From contig CM057826.1 of the NCBI GenBank assembly GCA_030068075.1, forward strand, positions 34,956,211 through 35,020,210: 64,000 bases of DNA. Reading direction: 5' to 3'. The position numbers and the translations under genes are program-made. Within the stretch, counting starts at the first letter, position 1. Every line of letters begins with the position of its first letter. The notes beneath the pieces were generated by a model that saw only the letters and a list, made by a program, of their open reading frames with translations, was not told where the DNA came from and ran no database searches. This DNA is from Paguma larvata. Its lineage: Eukaryota; Chordata; Mammalia; Carnivora; Viverridae. This document shows positions 22,043 to 34,420 of this stretch, in pieces.

Positions 22043-24768
22043 CTTAAGCCTGAATATATAAGAGTTTATAAGAAATAATAATATCTAGAATTCTCAGCTA
22101 TATAGTTTAAAAAAAAAAAAACCTAGACTCATATACTAAAACTCTCTGTGGTAAAAGGTATTATCCTTAGATAGCTAAATAATGCCTCAACACTAGAATT
22201 TTGACACTTTTAAGAAAATAAAATATGGCAAACTATTCCCAAAATACTATTCTAAAAAATATTAAATAAAAATTCTAACCAAACTATTATCACGACCAAG
22301 GAAATTGTGGTCAAAATTAGGGTCAAATTGATTTTAATCATGTCATTCTTTCTAAGTACACTAGATCTTAAAAACAAGAATTTTCCTTTTTTAAAAATAT
22401 ATAAAGTCATCTCTGAGACAGAACTAAATGTCTTGGGATTTATTAGTGTTTTCCAATCCATTCTAATCTACAAATCACCTCCGAGTGTGTTATCTACTAA
22501 TATAATTAGCTTTCCCTCTCTCTCCCTACTTGATATCTCTATAGTATATTGTTAAATATAGCATACCGTCCAAGGTCTATCAGCTACTTCCCAGAGTGAT
22601 CATGGATATTCATGACTGGCCCTAGGATTCCTTCTAAGTCACCCAAAAAGAGATAATTATATTCTGGCCACTTTAATGCTATGTGTCTTTTTATCACAAA
22701 GAAAAATTAATGTATTATTATATCACTGTCAGTTCCTTTTAGCAGGAATTGAGACAGGCATTCCCCTTCATCCTCACCTTACCAACTTGGGTTCACTAAT
22801 GGTATTCAAACTCTTTAGGAAAAGGAAGTTAAACTGTCCACATTGGTCACTTTTCTTCTTTTCTCATCATGTCCCATGGATGCTATAGAAAGGATATCAC
22901 AGATGGTCTGAAGATATCTATAGCACCTAAATTAATGAGGGCATTTCTTTGTAATACCTTAAAGTATTCCAGAGAACACATGGTGATACTTCACTTATCT
23001 TCAAATGGGGCTATTACTGATACAGATTATTGACACAGAATAAGGTATAAGGATCTCTTACAGGACATGGGGACCTAAGTTCGGACAGGCCACTCTCCAA
23101 GACTGAAAATCGCTCTAAGATGAGAAACTAGCTACTCTCATGGTAACTCATCCTTAGAGATGGTTCGTAAAGATATTGTTGGTGGCTGGAATGAAGTTTC
23201 TCTTAGTCTCTACCAAGAAGACCAAGTTAGAAGTTACGAGATGCTATGAACTAACATGTTAATTTAGAGAAAATAGTCATTCATTTATATTGTAACCTAA
23301 CTGACTTAAAGATGATTGATGGTGAAGTTCAGGCCAGTATCTCTTCTGCTCCCAGGGCCGCTGCCCTGTGGAAAGGAGAATAAAAGTTCCCCTTCCAAGC
23401 AGAAGCCTGTATGGAAAAGGGAATATGAAAGTAGCAGAAGCAGATTAAACCATCTGCTAATGTTACCCAGCTTTCTTTCCATTGGTTTTGTATCCACCAA
23501 GCTACCTTTTTGCATCTGCATGTAGGTTTTCTTTCTAGGATAGAATGTGCTGACCAGCTGTATTTCCTTCCTCTTGGCAGATCTATTTCTAATTATGAAT
23601 TAATGAACTAGCCTTCTGGCTTAGCATGGGTGTCTTATGAGTTTCATTAGCATGAGTCAGTTCCCCTGAGTCATATCAAGTCTGTGTTTAATGATGGGAT
23701 TGAGTTTCTATCCTTGCGAGGCTGAAAATCCAGTCTCCGAGGACCACCAGCCCCATAAGGTATCACATATCTAGGGACTATGCCTGAATTTCCAACTGGC
23801 CTCTTAACGTGGCTCTTTAAATGAAAAAAAGAAATATTTCAAAAGCAGGCAATTTCTTTTAAAAAGCTCAGAAAAAATAAGCTACCTAAGAGGGTAGGTA
23901 GGCAAATCCTAAGAGAGAGGCCCTCCAAGTTCTATTTTTGTTCTCTCACTTGGCCTGTCTGAAAGTGCACAGGGAAGCACAAATCTAAGCATTTATCCAC
24001 TGAACCTGATCAACTCAGATGGTTAAGATCTCAGTCAAATCAGGTCACAAAACCTGCATGTCTGCAACTATGAGAGGGTTGGGGTGGTCACTGCTTGCCT
24101 TAATAGACAGTTACAACTATCTAGCTTATCTGCCTAGCCAGACAAAAACTGATTCCCTTTGGTAACTAAAGCCAAACATTTTAAGATTACAAGAGAAACT
24201 TTAGAAAATGGCTATCTGTTCTTTCTAATCCAGGTCAATGTGGAGGCTCTTCAAATCCCTAAGACAAAAAATTTGGCCAATTACAAAGTCTGTTATTTAG
24301 AATATACACTGCCACATTAAAAATTTACAGACTGTAGTACATTCTATACATGTGGAAGCCTATGAGAGAAGCTTCATGATAGAGACTGAATGGATTTACG
24401 AAATAAACATTTTCATATTTCTCAATTTGGAAAGTGTCAGAATTTCCAAAATAATGGCATACATGATCATACGTACTTAGTGCAGAAAAATAAATATATA
24501 TATATGTACACATACATGTACACACACACATACCATGCATTGATCTTCTGATTTGTCTGAATTGCTGATAATCTGATAAAAAACAACATTTTTCAAGCAT
24601 AATACCTATCAGTCTCTCTTCCTAATTTTTCCCTGTGGTGTGTGCTCTCTGACAGAGATCTATTCTCTGAGCCAAATTACAGGACCAAAGTCTTCTGCAT
24701 GCCTTCTGAAATCTACTGTGGTCAGCACTGGGATGGTGTTGCTACCCAATAAACAAGTTCTAGACAGC
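22043..24768. other. unassigned DNA
   Basis: About 2.7 kb without a recognised gene. A short TA/CA microsatellite lies at 24490-24532. Overlapping frames on opposite strands at 23306-23525 are mutual shadows with no motif. Confidence 0.5.
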
Positions 24769-25734
24769 AATAAATGTTGGGAGCCATTTTGGGCTCACAG
24801 GTTGAGCAAAGCTCCCGCCAGCCAAACTGGCGCCTAATCTTACCTCCTTCTAAATAATAATTCAGGCTTGGATTTCCTGAACTGCTCTTGTTGGCCTAAG
24901 GGATATAATGCTCTTTGGTTTTATGGCACATGGAAAAGGGGACCTGGAGTGTCATGTCTTGATGGATAAAATCTGAATGAGAGTAGCCTGGCAATAAGTA
25001 ACCTCAAAGTTGCCTCTTGGGGATAGGTTACACAAATCGATCATATAGAATAGCAGTTATGAGTTGGCTAGAAATTAGTAGGCGTTAGGCCCCAAGACTC
25101 CTGAACCAAACTAGATTTTCCCTGCAGGTATCACATTGTGTTAATCATCCCCTCAGCCCCACCATCTCTGTAAAGCTTCTCTCAGTATTTGATTAACTGA
25201 CTGATAGGAGAGACTGTAAAGAGACGTAGGACCTTCCCCAGAGGTTAGCCTAGCCCAAAAGTTAGAAGCACTGTTTATAAAGTAGCTACACATATTTTCA
25301 CTGATCAACAACAAATATTGAGTACCTCCCTAAGGTTAACATTTTGCAAATCCTTTTGTAATTCTCATCCCCACACTCCCTTATAATAAGAAAGGCAATA
25401 ACAAAATACTCTTGCAAAAGCTACCATAAAGAATAGATAGACATGAGCCCTTACGATTATGGATAGAATGACTCCTAATCTACCTATAGGAGATTAACAT
25501 AGGTCTTGCGACAACAATGTATGTTGTAAAGAATGCCTTGTCACTGATGTAATGTCACTCACTACCTTTAAAAATAAAGACACTGAGACTAGCAAGGCAG
25601 AGATGCCAGAATTGCCAGGGCTGCCTGCTTGGTCCTCAGACTCCATTTCTCATGGCTCTCTCACTTCATTTTGCCTGACCGTCTGTCCTTCGTGGACCCC
25701 TAGATTCACCGGAACAAGGACCCCAGCAAATAAA
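24769..25734 (+). mobile_element. solo LTR of an endogenous retrovirus, copy 1
   Basis: The LTR itself spans 24775-25728, begins TGTTGGGAGCC and ends CCCCAGCA, and is flanked by a perfect 6-bp repeat AATAAA (24769-24774 and 25729-25734). A TTTAAAAATAAAG element (25567-25579), which can serve as TATA-like and AATAAA signal, is conserved in the two related LTRs (38153-38981 and 62010-62827). No gag, pol or env sequence adjoins it, so it is a solo LTR left by LTR-LTR recombination. The TGTTGGGAG start and 6-bp duplication fit class II (betaretrovirus-like) elements. At 954 bp it is the longest of the three. Confidence 0.9.
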
Positions 25735-26089
25735 GTAGTGTAGACATTTACTACAACTGTCTATGAAAATCATTGTTAAGTCTTTGGAGCGCACTGTTTC
25801 AACACTTAAATAAGATACACATTATGTTCTCAGCAAATCAAGAGGTTGAGAAACAAATCAGACATACTGGGTATAGTGTTAGCTCTTCTCTACCTTTCAA
25901 AAAAATTCTATTTCGTAGACTTACTAGAGCCTATTCTCTGAAATGCTGGCTGAAAAATATGTTAAATAACCATAACAATATGGAAAATAATGCTAATGTT
26001 ACTTTACTGGAACATCACTTACTTACAAAAAATATTTTTTAATAAGCCGAAAGAAAGATACAATAGAATTATATGTTTTTAAAAAATCA
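25735..26089. other. unassigned DNA
   Basis: No gene or repeat recognised; an 89-codon frame at 25773-26042 has no motif. Confidence 0.45.
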
Positions 26090-26402
26090 TTTAAAATTTT
26101 CTTCTTTCTCAACATTGCTTTACCTAGTCAGGATTAATTGTGGTTCCATATGTATTTTAGGATTGTTTTTTTTTCTATTTTTGTGCAAAATGCCATTGGA
26201 ATTTTGAGAGAGATTGCATTGAATCTGTAGATTGCTTTGGATATTATAGACATTTTAACAATATTAATCCCTCCAATCCATGAACATGAGATATTTTTCC
26301 ATATATTTGTGTCCTCTTCAATTTCTTTTATCAATATTTTATAGTTTTAAGTGTAAAGATATTTTATCTTCTTGCTAAATTTTTTTCCTAAGCATTTTAC
26401 TC

Positions 26403-26618
26403 TTTTTTTTTAATGTTTATTGATTTATTTTTGAGAGAGAGAGAGAGAGAGAGAGAGCGGGATAGGGGCAGAAAGAGAGGGAGACACAGAATCCGAAGTA
26501 GGATCCAGGCTTTGAGTTGTCAGCATAGAACCCAACGTGGGTCTCGAAATCACGAGCTGTGAGATCATGACCTGTGCCAAAGTCGGAGGCTTAATTGACT
26601 GAGCCACTCAAGCACCCC
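26403..26618 (-). mobile_element. feline-type SINE
   Basis: Antisense copy with (GA)n at 26435-26457, TCACGAGCTGTGAGATCATG and TTGACTGAGCCACTCAAGC. It is the left member of a head-to-tail pair inside the inverted L1. Confidence 0.93.
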
Positions 26619-26640
26619 TCATTTGAATCTTTTAAAAAAA

Positions 26641-26860
26641 TTATTTTTAATGTTAATTTATTTCTGTTAGAGAGAGAGGGAAAGAGAGACAGAGCATGAG
26701 AGGGTAAGGGGCACAGAGAGAGGGAGACACAGAATCCAAAGTAGGCTTCGGGCTTTGAGTTGTCAGCATAGAGCCCGACGTGGGGCTTGAACTCACGAGC
26801 TCTGAGATTATGACCTGAGCTGAAGTCAGAGGCTTAGCCGACTGAGCCACCCAGGTGTCT
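26641..26860 (-). mobile_element. feline-type SINE
   Basis: Antisense copy with TTAATGTTAATTTATTTCTG, AACTCACGAGCTCTGAGATT and CCGACTGAGCCACCCAGGTG. The flanks CATTTGAATCTTTTAA and CATTTCATTCCTTTTAA look like its diverged target duplication. Confidence 0.93.
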
Positions 26861-27359
26861 CTGCATTTCATTCCTTTTAATGCTATAAAAGGGACTGTTT
26901 TCCTAATTTCCTTTTCAGTTAGTTCATAGTATACAGAGACACAACTGACTTCTATATGTTGATTTTGTATTCTGCAATTTTACTGAATTTGTTTATCAGT
27001 TCCAACAGGTTTTCTGGTGTAGTGTTTAGGGCTTTCTATGTATAAGATCATGTCAGGCTAGGACTTGCAGTACTGTGTTGGATAGAAACGATGAAAAGGT
27101 GAGAGTAGACACCCTTGTCTTGTTCTTGATCTTAGATGAAAAGTTTCAGCTTTTCTGCATTGAGTATGATGTTAGCTATGGGCTTGTCATATAAGCCTTT
27201 ATCGTGCTGAGGTACATTCCATCTATACCTAAGTTGTTGACAGTTTTTAGCATGAAACGAAGATGAATTTTATCAAATGCTTTTTTATGCATCTGTTGAG
27301 ATGATAATATGATTTTCACTCTTCCTTCTGTTAATGTGGTATATTTATTGATCAACAGA

Positions 27360-28935
27360 ACAAACCTGGATGCATCATCATATTAAACTATTTTACAAAG
27401 CTATAGTAATCAAAATAGTATGCTTGTGGCATAAAACAGATACAAGGAGGGGTGACTGGGTGGCTCAGTCGGTTAAGTGTCCAACTCTGGATTTTGGCTC
27501 AGGTCATGATCTCATAGGATTCATGAGATTGAGCTCTGCATTGCACTGACAGTTTGGAACCTGCTTAGAATTCTCTCTCTCCCCTCTCACCTCTGCCATT
27601 CACGTGCTTTCTCCTTCTCTTTTTCAAAATAAATAAACTTAAAAAAATAGACACATGGAACAATGAACAGAATAGAGATCCAAGAATAAATTCATGCATA
27701 TTTGGTCAATTAACATTTGACAAAGGTTCCAAGAAAACACAGTGTGAAAAAGAAAGTGTCTTCAACAAAAAATGCTGAGAAAACTGAATAGTCACATGTA
27801 AAAGGATGAAACTGGACTCTTATCTTCCACTGTACACAAACATCAACTCAAAATAGATTAAAGACTTAAATATAAAGCCCAAAGCCATAAAAATCCTAAA
27901 AGTAAACGTCGGGGAAAATCGCCTTGACATTGGTCTTGGCAATAATTTTTTGGATTTGACATCAAAAGCAAAGGCAACAAAAGCAAAAATAAATGAGGGA
28001 GACTACATCAAACTAAAACACAGCACAGCAAAGGAAAATAATCAACAAGATAAAAGAGTAACCTAAAAAACAGAGAAAATATTTGTAAACCATCTATTTG
28101 ATAAAGAATTAATATCTAAGACACGTCTCCAAAGAAAACATCCTGATGGCAAACAGACACATGAAAAATGCTCAACATCACTCATCATCATCAGGGAAAT
28201 ACAAATCAAAACCACAATGAGATACTACCTCACACCTGTTAGAATGGCTAACATTAACAACTCAGGCAACAACAGATGTTGGTGAGGATGTGGAGAAAAA
28301 GGATCTCTTTTGCACTGCTGGTGGGAATGCAAACTGGTGCAGCCAGTCTGGAAATCAGTATGGAGGTTCCTCAAAAAATTAAAAATAGAACTACCTTACG
28401 ACCTAGCAATTGCACTAGCAGGTATTTACCCAAAGGATACAGATGTGCTGTTTCGAAGGGTCTCAGGCACCCCAATGTTTATAGCAGCACTATCGGTATT
28501 AGCTGAAGGATGGAATGATCCCACATGTCCATCAATGGATGAATGGATAAAGAAGAAGTGGAATATATATACAATGGAGTATTACTCGGCAATTAAAACA
28601 ATGAAATCTTGCCATTTGCAACTATGTGGATGGAGCTAGAGGGTATTATTCTAAGCGAAATTAGTCAGAGAAAGACAAATATTATATGACTTTGCTCATA
28701 TGAGGAATTTAAGATACTAAACAGATGAACATAAGGGAAGGGAAGCAAAAATAATATAAAAACTGGGAGGCAGACAAACATAAGAGACTCTTAAATATAG
28801 AGAACAAACAGAGGGTTACTGGAGGGGTTCTTGGAGGGGGGATGGGCTAAATAGGCATTAAATAATCTACTCCTGAAATCATTTTTGCACTATATGGTAA
28901 CTAACTTGGATGTAAATTAAATAAATAAAACTTAA
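27360..28935 (+). mobile_element. L1 3' part in sense orientation (partner of the inverted segment)
   Basis: It starts in ORF2 (CTATTTTACAAAGCTATAGT) and runs through the ORF2 C-terminus and the carnivore 3'UTR to an AAATAAATAAAAC tail. Frames at 28276-28639 retain the C-terminal motif [20 protein letters not shown] and DEWIKKKW followed by YTMEYYSAIK. Stops and frameshifts elsewhere kill the ORF. It is interrupted by the SINE at 27447-27648. Confidence 0.92.
27447..27648 (+). mobile_element. feline-type SINE, diverged
   Basis: Head GGGGTGACTGGGTGGCTCAG, an extra few bases at the B-box-like region, tail AAATAAATAAACTTAAAAAA. It lies in the L1 at the point corresponding to AGACACATGGAACAATG. 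Confidence 0.92.
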
Positions 28936-30300
28936 AGAATATCTAATAAATATCTAAGAAATTCATAAACTCAATAGCAAGAAACATATAATGATTAAAA
29001 ATGGGCAACGGACCTCAATAAACATTTTCCAAAGAAGATATACAAATGGCCAACAGGTATACAAAAAGGTGCTCAACATACTAATCATCAAGGAAGTGTA
29101 CAGCAAAACCACAGTGAAGTATAACTGCACATATGTTTAAGAATGTCTGTCATCAAAAAAAGACAATAAACATTGGAGAGATGTAGAGAAAAGTGGATCC
29201 TTATATACTTTAGTGAGAATGTACATTGGTACCGCCATTATGGAAAACAATTTGGAATTTCTTCAAAAAATTAAAAATAAAAATAGAACATATGAGGATA
29301 TTAAAAATTAAAAGTAAAACTACCAGAAATCCTATTTCTGGGTATATATGCAAAGGTAATAAAGGCACTGTCTCAAAGAGATATCTGCAACCCCTCCATG
29401 TTTGCTGCAGCTTTTTTTTTTTTTACAATAGCCAAGACATAGAAATGATTTAAGTGCTGAGAGATGAGTGGGAAAATGTGATATATACATACACACACCC
29501 AAACACACACATGTGTGTCTGTTTGGGTGTGTGTACTGTATTTACACAGTGATATACATGTATATAAAATATATATTTAAGGGACGCCTGAGTGGCATCA
29601 GTCAGCTAAGCATCTGACTCAGGCTCAGGTCATGATCTCACAGTTCATGAGTTCAAGCTCTGTGTTAGGCTCTGCACTGACAGCCTGGAGCCTGGAGCTG
29701 CTTCAGATTCTGTGTCTCCCTCTCTCTCTGCCCCTCCCCTCTCGTGCTCTGTCTCTCTCTCTTTCAAAAATAAACATAATTTAATTAAAAATAAATAAAA
29801 TATATATTTGTACATAAAATGGATTATTCAGCCTTTAACAAAAAAGAAGGAAATCTTGTCATTGGCAACACTGATGAACGTGGAGGCCATTACGCTAAAT
29901 GAAGTAAGTCAGAGAAAAATAAATACTGTGTAGAATCATTTATCTGTGGAATCCAAAAAAATAAATAAATCAGAAAGTAGAAAGGTGTTTGTCAGGGTTT
30001 GGGGGGATAGGAAAGAAACTAGCCAAAGAATCCAACTTTCAGTTTTAAGATAAGTAAGTTCTGAGGGTCTCGTGTACAGCATGGTGACCACAGTTAACAC
30101 TGTATTATAAACTTGAAATGTGTTAAGAGAGCAAATCTCATAGAAAAAACAGCAACTATGTGATGTGATAGATGTCTTTATTTACTTGACTCTGAGAATA
30201 ATTTCACAATACAAATATTAAATCATCACATTGTACATTTTAAATATTTTGTAATTTTATTTGCAATTATGCCTCGACAAAGTTGGAAAAAAATTAATAA
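28936..30300 (+). mobile_element. older L1 3' part
   Basis: A second copy of late ORF2 begins here: ATGGGCAACGGACCTCAATA, then ATTGGAGAGATGTAGAGAAA, then GGATTATTCAGCC and a 3'UTR to a final AAAAAAATTAATAAAA. It is more diverged than the preceding L1 and is interrupted by a SINE (29579-29794). The (CA/TG) stretch at 29487-29535 lies within it. Confidence 0.82.
29579..29794 (+). mobile_element. feline-type SINE
   Basis: Head GGGACGCCTGAGTGGCATCA, body near consensus, tail TAAACATAATTTAATTAAAA. Perfect flanking repeat ATAAAATATATATTT (29564-29578 and 29795-29809). Confidence 0.95.
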
Positions 30301-33109
30301 AATTCCCCTCTCTAATTATCATGGTACATTTTTCTGAGCCTTAGAATAGTCCATTCTAAATCTAAATCTGCTTTCTTCATGGGGATGATGGTGAATCAGG
30401 TCAAGTGGGATAAGAGGATTATAGATGTTATTTCTGATATCTTTATGGATTTAGCAATGTGGCCTCAATCATTTTGAATTGCATCAGTCAAGATAAAAAT
30501 TATTGGGTGAGGGTGTGGACACGACATTAAGAACAAATAAAACTGATAATAGTATTTTTTGTTAAATATACACATGCATACAGTTCTCCTAATATGACTG
30601 TAAACTATTCATAAAAAATAAATCAGTAGAGATTTCGGTTCACTCACAGTTACAAATGCTTCATTTAGTGTGTAAATTGCAAAGTAACTAGGTACTGCCA
30701 GTTTGATGACACAGCCATTATGTAGGTAATATAAGCAGTGAGAAGAGATGTCTAAAGGAAAAATTTAACCATTTCTTGAAGTTAATAGGAAAACATTACC
30801 AAGACAAAGAAGACTAGGAATGCTGCTCTTATTGTATAAAGTGCGAATTGTTGACTTCCTCTCTACATGAAAAATGATGGCTGGGAGTTCCTATATAGTC
30901 TTCTTGTGACTATAGCAACTTTTATAATGGAAAGAAGTGAGTCCTGGATTTGCATAGAAGACAGTGAAGAGATGTACTGCCCCCAGGTGCCTGTATCAGG
31001 ATTTATTGGATTGAGAAAAACATTTTTATTTGCTAGAGGCAAAGAATCCCTTAAGAAAAAGACATCTGTACTTTTTTGGTCAAGTCATATTTTGCATTTT
31101 TACTGGAGTTTTCAGTTCTTTCCTCAGGTGTACCACAAAGAAGATGTAATTGAAACTACTGAAATAGTATGACCCTTTTGAAGAAAACTGAAGAAATTTA
31201 ATAAACAATATAAACATTATAGAGCACCAACCAACACTGTAATTTTCTCAAGTCCTAGTTAAAGATGCTGAATTGTGTTGAGAACACCATCTTAAATCCG
31301 ATATTAAAGAAATTTTTAAAAAAACCCAAAAACAAAAAAAAAAGCACTTCTTTTAAAAATCTAATACTCCTGGGACTTTTTACCTATGTGATGTGGAAAT
31401 GTTGGGGGTTCTGGAGATGTCTTCAGGGCAGAAAGGTGGTTTTATTAAACCACAGGGACAGGACCCATAGGCAGAAAGAGCTGCACTGGGTTGTGACAGA
31501 TGACTGTTAACACACCTTCAGGTTGGGAGGGGGTTAGGGATAGCGTAAGTCTTTTAGGAATTTTGGAAGCAAGGTTTCCAGGACCTTGAGGGGCTAACTA
31601 TTGTTAGGAAAGAGTCAATTATTCCTGTTTAATAAAAACTGTCATGAGACCCTTCAGATGTAAATAAATGGGCCATAAGCTTGGAGTATTATTGCCAACA
31701 TAAATCTTGGGGGAAAGAGATAAAGGAAGTTTCCAAACTTCCTTTTATATGATAATGTAGATCCTGGGGAGTGGGGCTGAGCTTGCCTTTTGCCTTTAGC
31801 AAAGTGTCATCATCAAGGAGCTGAGTTCCTAGAGAAATGTCACTCTGCCTATGTCAAAGGCTTGTCAATGGGCCATGGGTTGTAACGAAATTTATTTTTT
31901 CATTTGCCTTTGTTTTCTACAGCATGTGCACCAAACTATGTATTTGAAGCAACATACTAAAGCTAAATATTCAAAAATTAGACCAAAAATAATATACGCT
32001 GCCTTTTTAAAACGTGTAATATCACATTTTCCTAAATGCTTCCACATGTGCATTACAATGCCTGATTTCATCTTACAGTTTGGAATCCTGCAAACCAGCA
32101 AAATGAGTCAGAACATGTTCCAAAGAAGGAATTGCATTGTATAGCGTTTTAAGTACATATTCAAATGCTAATATCCAAAACTATTATTTCGTAACACAGA
32201 CCCATAGAAAACGGAAAATTCCACCTACATTTTAGTCCCCAGAAAAAGCCACTATTGCACCCACTCCTTGTAAGGACATGCAAGCATGACAATAACTGTG
32301 AAATTTTGCCAACCCACTTAATTTTTCATAAAAGGCAACTTGCAAAACCTATCAGAGGTTTACAGAAGTAAAATTAATGAAATACAAGCTTTAACACTGC
32401 AAATATGCCAAAAAGTTGTTAATACTGGATATACGCACAAATGATATAGTCCTTGTTTCTGCATGGTTCATTTAGTGACCTCGTTTGGAATGAACAGACC
32501 TGAACTTCTACCTGGGCAACATTTGACCATAGTCATGATATTTCAGAAAGTGTCCCCACATCAACGAGTTTCAATCCAGAACTCTACTTTCATCCCTCAG
32601 GTTTGAATTTTCTTAAGACTTGCCAAGAAAAAATCTAAAATCTCTTGGTCAAAAGAAAAACAAAAGTTTGTCTCATAGTCACATTACAAAACTATTTACT
32701 AAGTGCTTAAAATGTACTGAATTCTCTAGTTGCTTTCTTCATATTATTTTAATTTAGGATCCTCAGGCTTCTCAAAAATAAAAAATATGACTTATAACAA
32801 TTTCCTTATTGATCTAATAAAGTCAGAACCAACTAGTTAAAAAGTAATAGAAATGAGAAACCCATTAAGGATGGGGTTATACCCAAATAAAAATGGTCAC
32901 AATGAGCGGACTGAAGCTCTCTCCTTCTGTGGAAAAGGCCAAATGGAATTCAGAAAGCCTAAGTGGAAAATAGTTGTGAGACTTACTATTTAGAATTCAA
33001 ACTTCAGTATAACAGAATAATATAAAAAACATCTTAAGTAACCCAAAAGAAAAATACACTATGCTTATGACAGGTAAGTCACAAAACCTATACAAATAGC
33101 CAAAATTGA
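30301..33109. other. unassigned DNA
   Basis: About 2.8 kb with no recognised gene. The longest frame (30867-31172, 101 codons) has no conserved motif, no splice-site context that I can support and ordinary AT-rich codon use; I do not call it a gene. The block 31500-31860 has an old-repeat feel but I cannot name it. Confidence 0.45.
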
Positions 33110-33900
33110 AAGAAAGTGGTGTTGAAGAAAACAAGGAGATGGAATCTCAATCAAGATGAGCCACCTATGTTTTTGTTTTCCACAGCACAAGGGCACATGT
33201 TAGAATTGCACATAAGAGCCATTGCTGGCAAGGGTACAGGGGCTTGCAAAAAGATAAAGGCTTTTTGGGGCACCTGGGTGCTCAGTCAGGTTGAGCGTCT
33301 GACTTCAGCTCAGGTCATGATCTGATGGTTCATGGGTTTGAGCCTCGCATCGGGCCCTGTGCTGACAGCACAGAGCCTGGAGTCTGCTTCTGTGCTGTGT
33401 CTCCTTCTCTCTCTGTCCCTCCCTCACTCACGCACTGTCTCTGTCTCTCAAAAATAAATAAATGTAAAATAAATAAAAAATTTTTTAAAAAGATAAAGGC
33501 TTTTCTTTTTTGGAGAGCAATTAGATAATATCTATTAAAACTTAAATATGAATAACCTTTGCTTGAATTCCATTATCAGTAATCTCTTCAAAAGTATATA
33601 AAAGGATGATTGCTGCAGCATTGTCTGTTGAAGCAAAAAAAATGTTGGAAACAACCTAAATATCCATCAGCAGAGGAAAGCTATCTAACCCATACACTGA
33701 AATATTCTACCAAATGAAGAAAATAAAGAAAAATTTCATATAAGAAAATATCTCAAAGAAATATTGTCAATTTTTTAAATGATAGAAAATCATGGGAAAA
33801 TATATTTTGAAAATACACACATATACACACACTCATGTACAGACTACTGTGCTAGTACTATGCATATGCTAGATTTTAAAAAGAAAGAGAAAAATGTACA
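33110..33900 (+). mobile_element. possible very old L1 3' fragment
   Basis: Short phrases in the expected order (GCTGGCAAGGGTACAGG; AAATATCCATCAGCAGAGGAAAG; ACTGAAATATTCTACCAAATGA) resemble the end of L1 ORF2. The divergence is high. It is interrupted by the SINE at 33266-33486. Confidence 0.5.
33266..33486 (+). mobile_element. feline-type SINE
   Basis: Head GGGGCACCTGGGTGCTCAGT, tail AAAATAAATAAATGTAAAAT. Flanked by a perfect 18-bp repeat AAAAAGATAAAGGCTTTT (33248-33265 and 33487-33504). Confidence 0.96.
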
Positions 33901-34309
33901 AACCAAACCATTACCCTGAAAGGGAAACGGGGGAGCTGGATGATAACAAAGGGGAAATTCTCTAATTTTACTTATATTCTCATGTAGTGCTTACATGCTG
34001 TCCACCAAAAACATACTTGTGTTATCATCTGAGAAAAGGACACCTGACAGATGAGAATAAAAGACTCTATTCATTCAACTATTCATTCAATAATGTTGTT
34101 ATTAATTAAAATCTCTTAAATTGTACTCCTTTATGATAAAAAAATTGTTTTAACATTTTAATTTATAGGGTAAAGGTATACCTGGTTGCATCAATAACAA
34201 AGATAAATATCATAAAAACATCGGCCTCAATGATAAGCAAGAGTGAGTACAAGAAGAAAAATTAAGTACCCAAGCTGTATTAACTGCTTTTCTTCCCAAA
34301 AAAGTATGA
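33901..34309. other. unassigned DNA
   Basis: No gene or repeat recognised. Confidence 0.45.
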
Positions 34310-34420
34310 GTACTTTCATTTATTTGGATTTTATTCATTTATCCATTTATGAACATTTATTAAATGTGTCCTCAGTGTCTGGATTACTTCTTATCCTAGG
34401 ACATAGCCAGATAGAATAAG
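34310..34420 (-). repeat. L2/MIR-type fragment
   Basis: TTATTCATTTATCCATTTAT, AACATTTATTAAATG and CAGTGTCTGGATTACTTC resemble the antisense 3' end of L2/MIR families (TTCATTCATTCAACAAATATTTATTGA type). Diverged. Confidence 0.4.

Larger units (their letters stand above)
26090..27358 (-). mobile_element. L1 5' inverted segment (ORF2 reverse-transcriptase part)
   Basis: Read antisense, this is L1 ORF2 from the reverse-transcriptase region to just before the segment that starts at 27360. A retained frame (26134-26334) contains [14 protein letters not shown] and AIYRFNAI, typical of L1 ORF2. The forward segment at 27360 starts at almost exactly the L1 position where this one stops, the signature of twin priming during one insertion. 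Two SINEs (26403-26618 and 26641-26860) later entered it. Confidence 0.88.

Noticed and set aside
24775..25728. Remnant of retroviral gag/pol/env next to the LTR
   Set aside because: The 6-bp duplication directly abuts both LTR ends, so there is no internal region.
30867..31172. 101-codon sense frame as a small gene or exon
   Set aside because: No motif, signal or splice context that I can support; AT-rich composition as in the surroundings.
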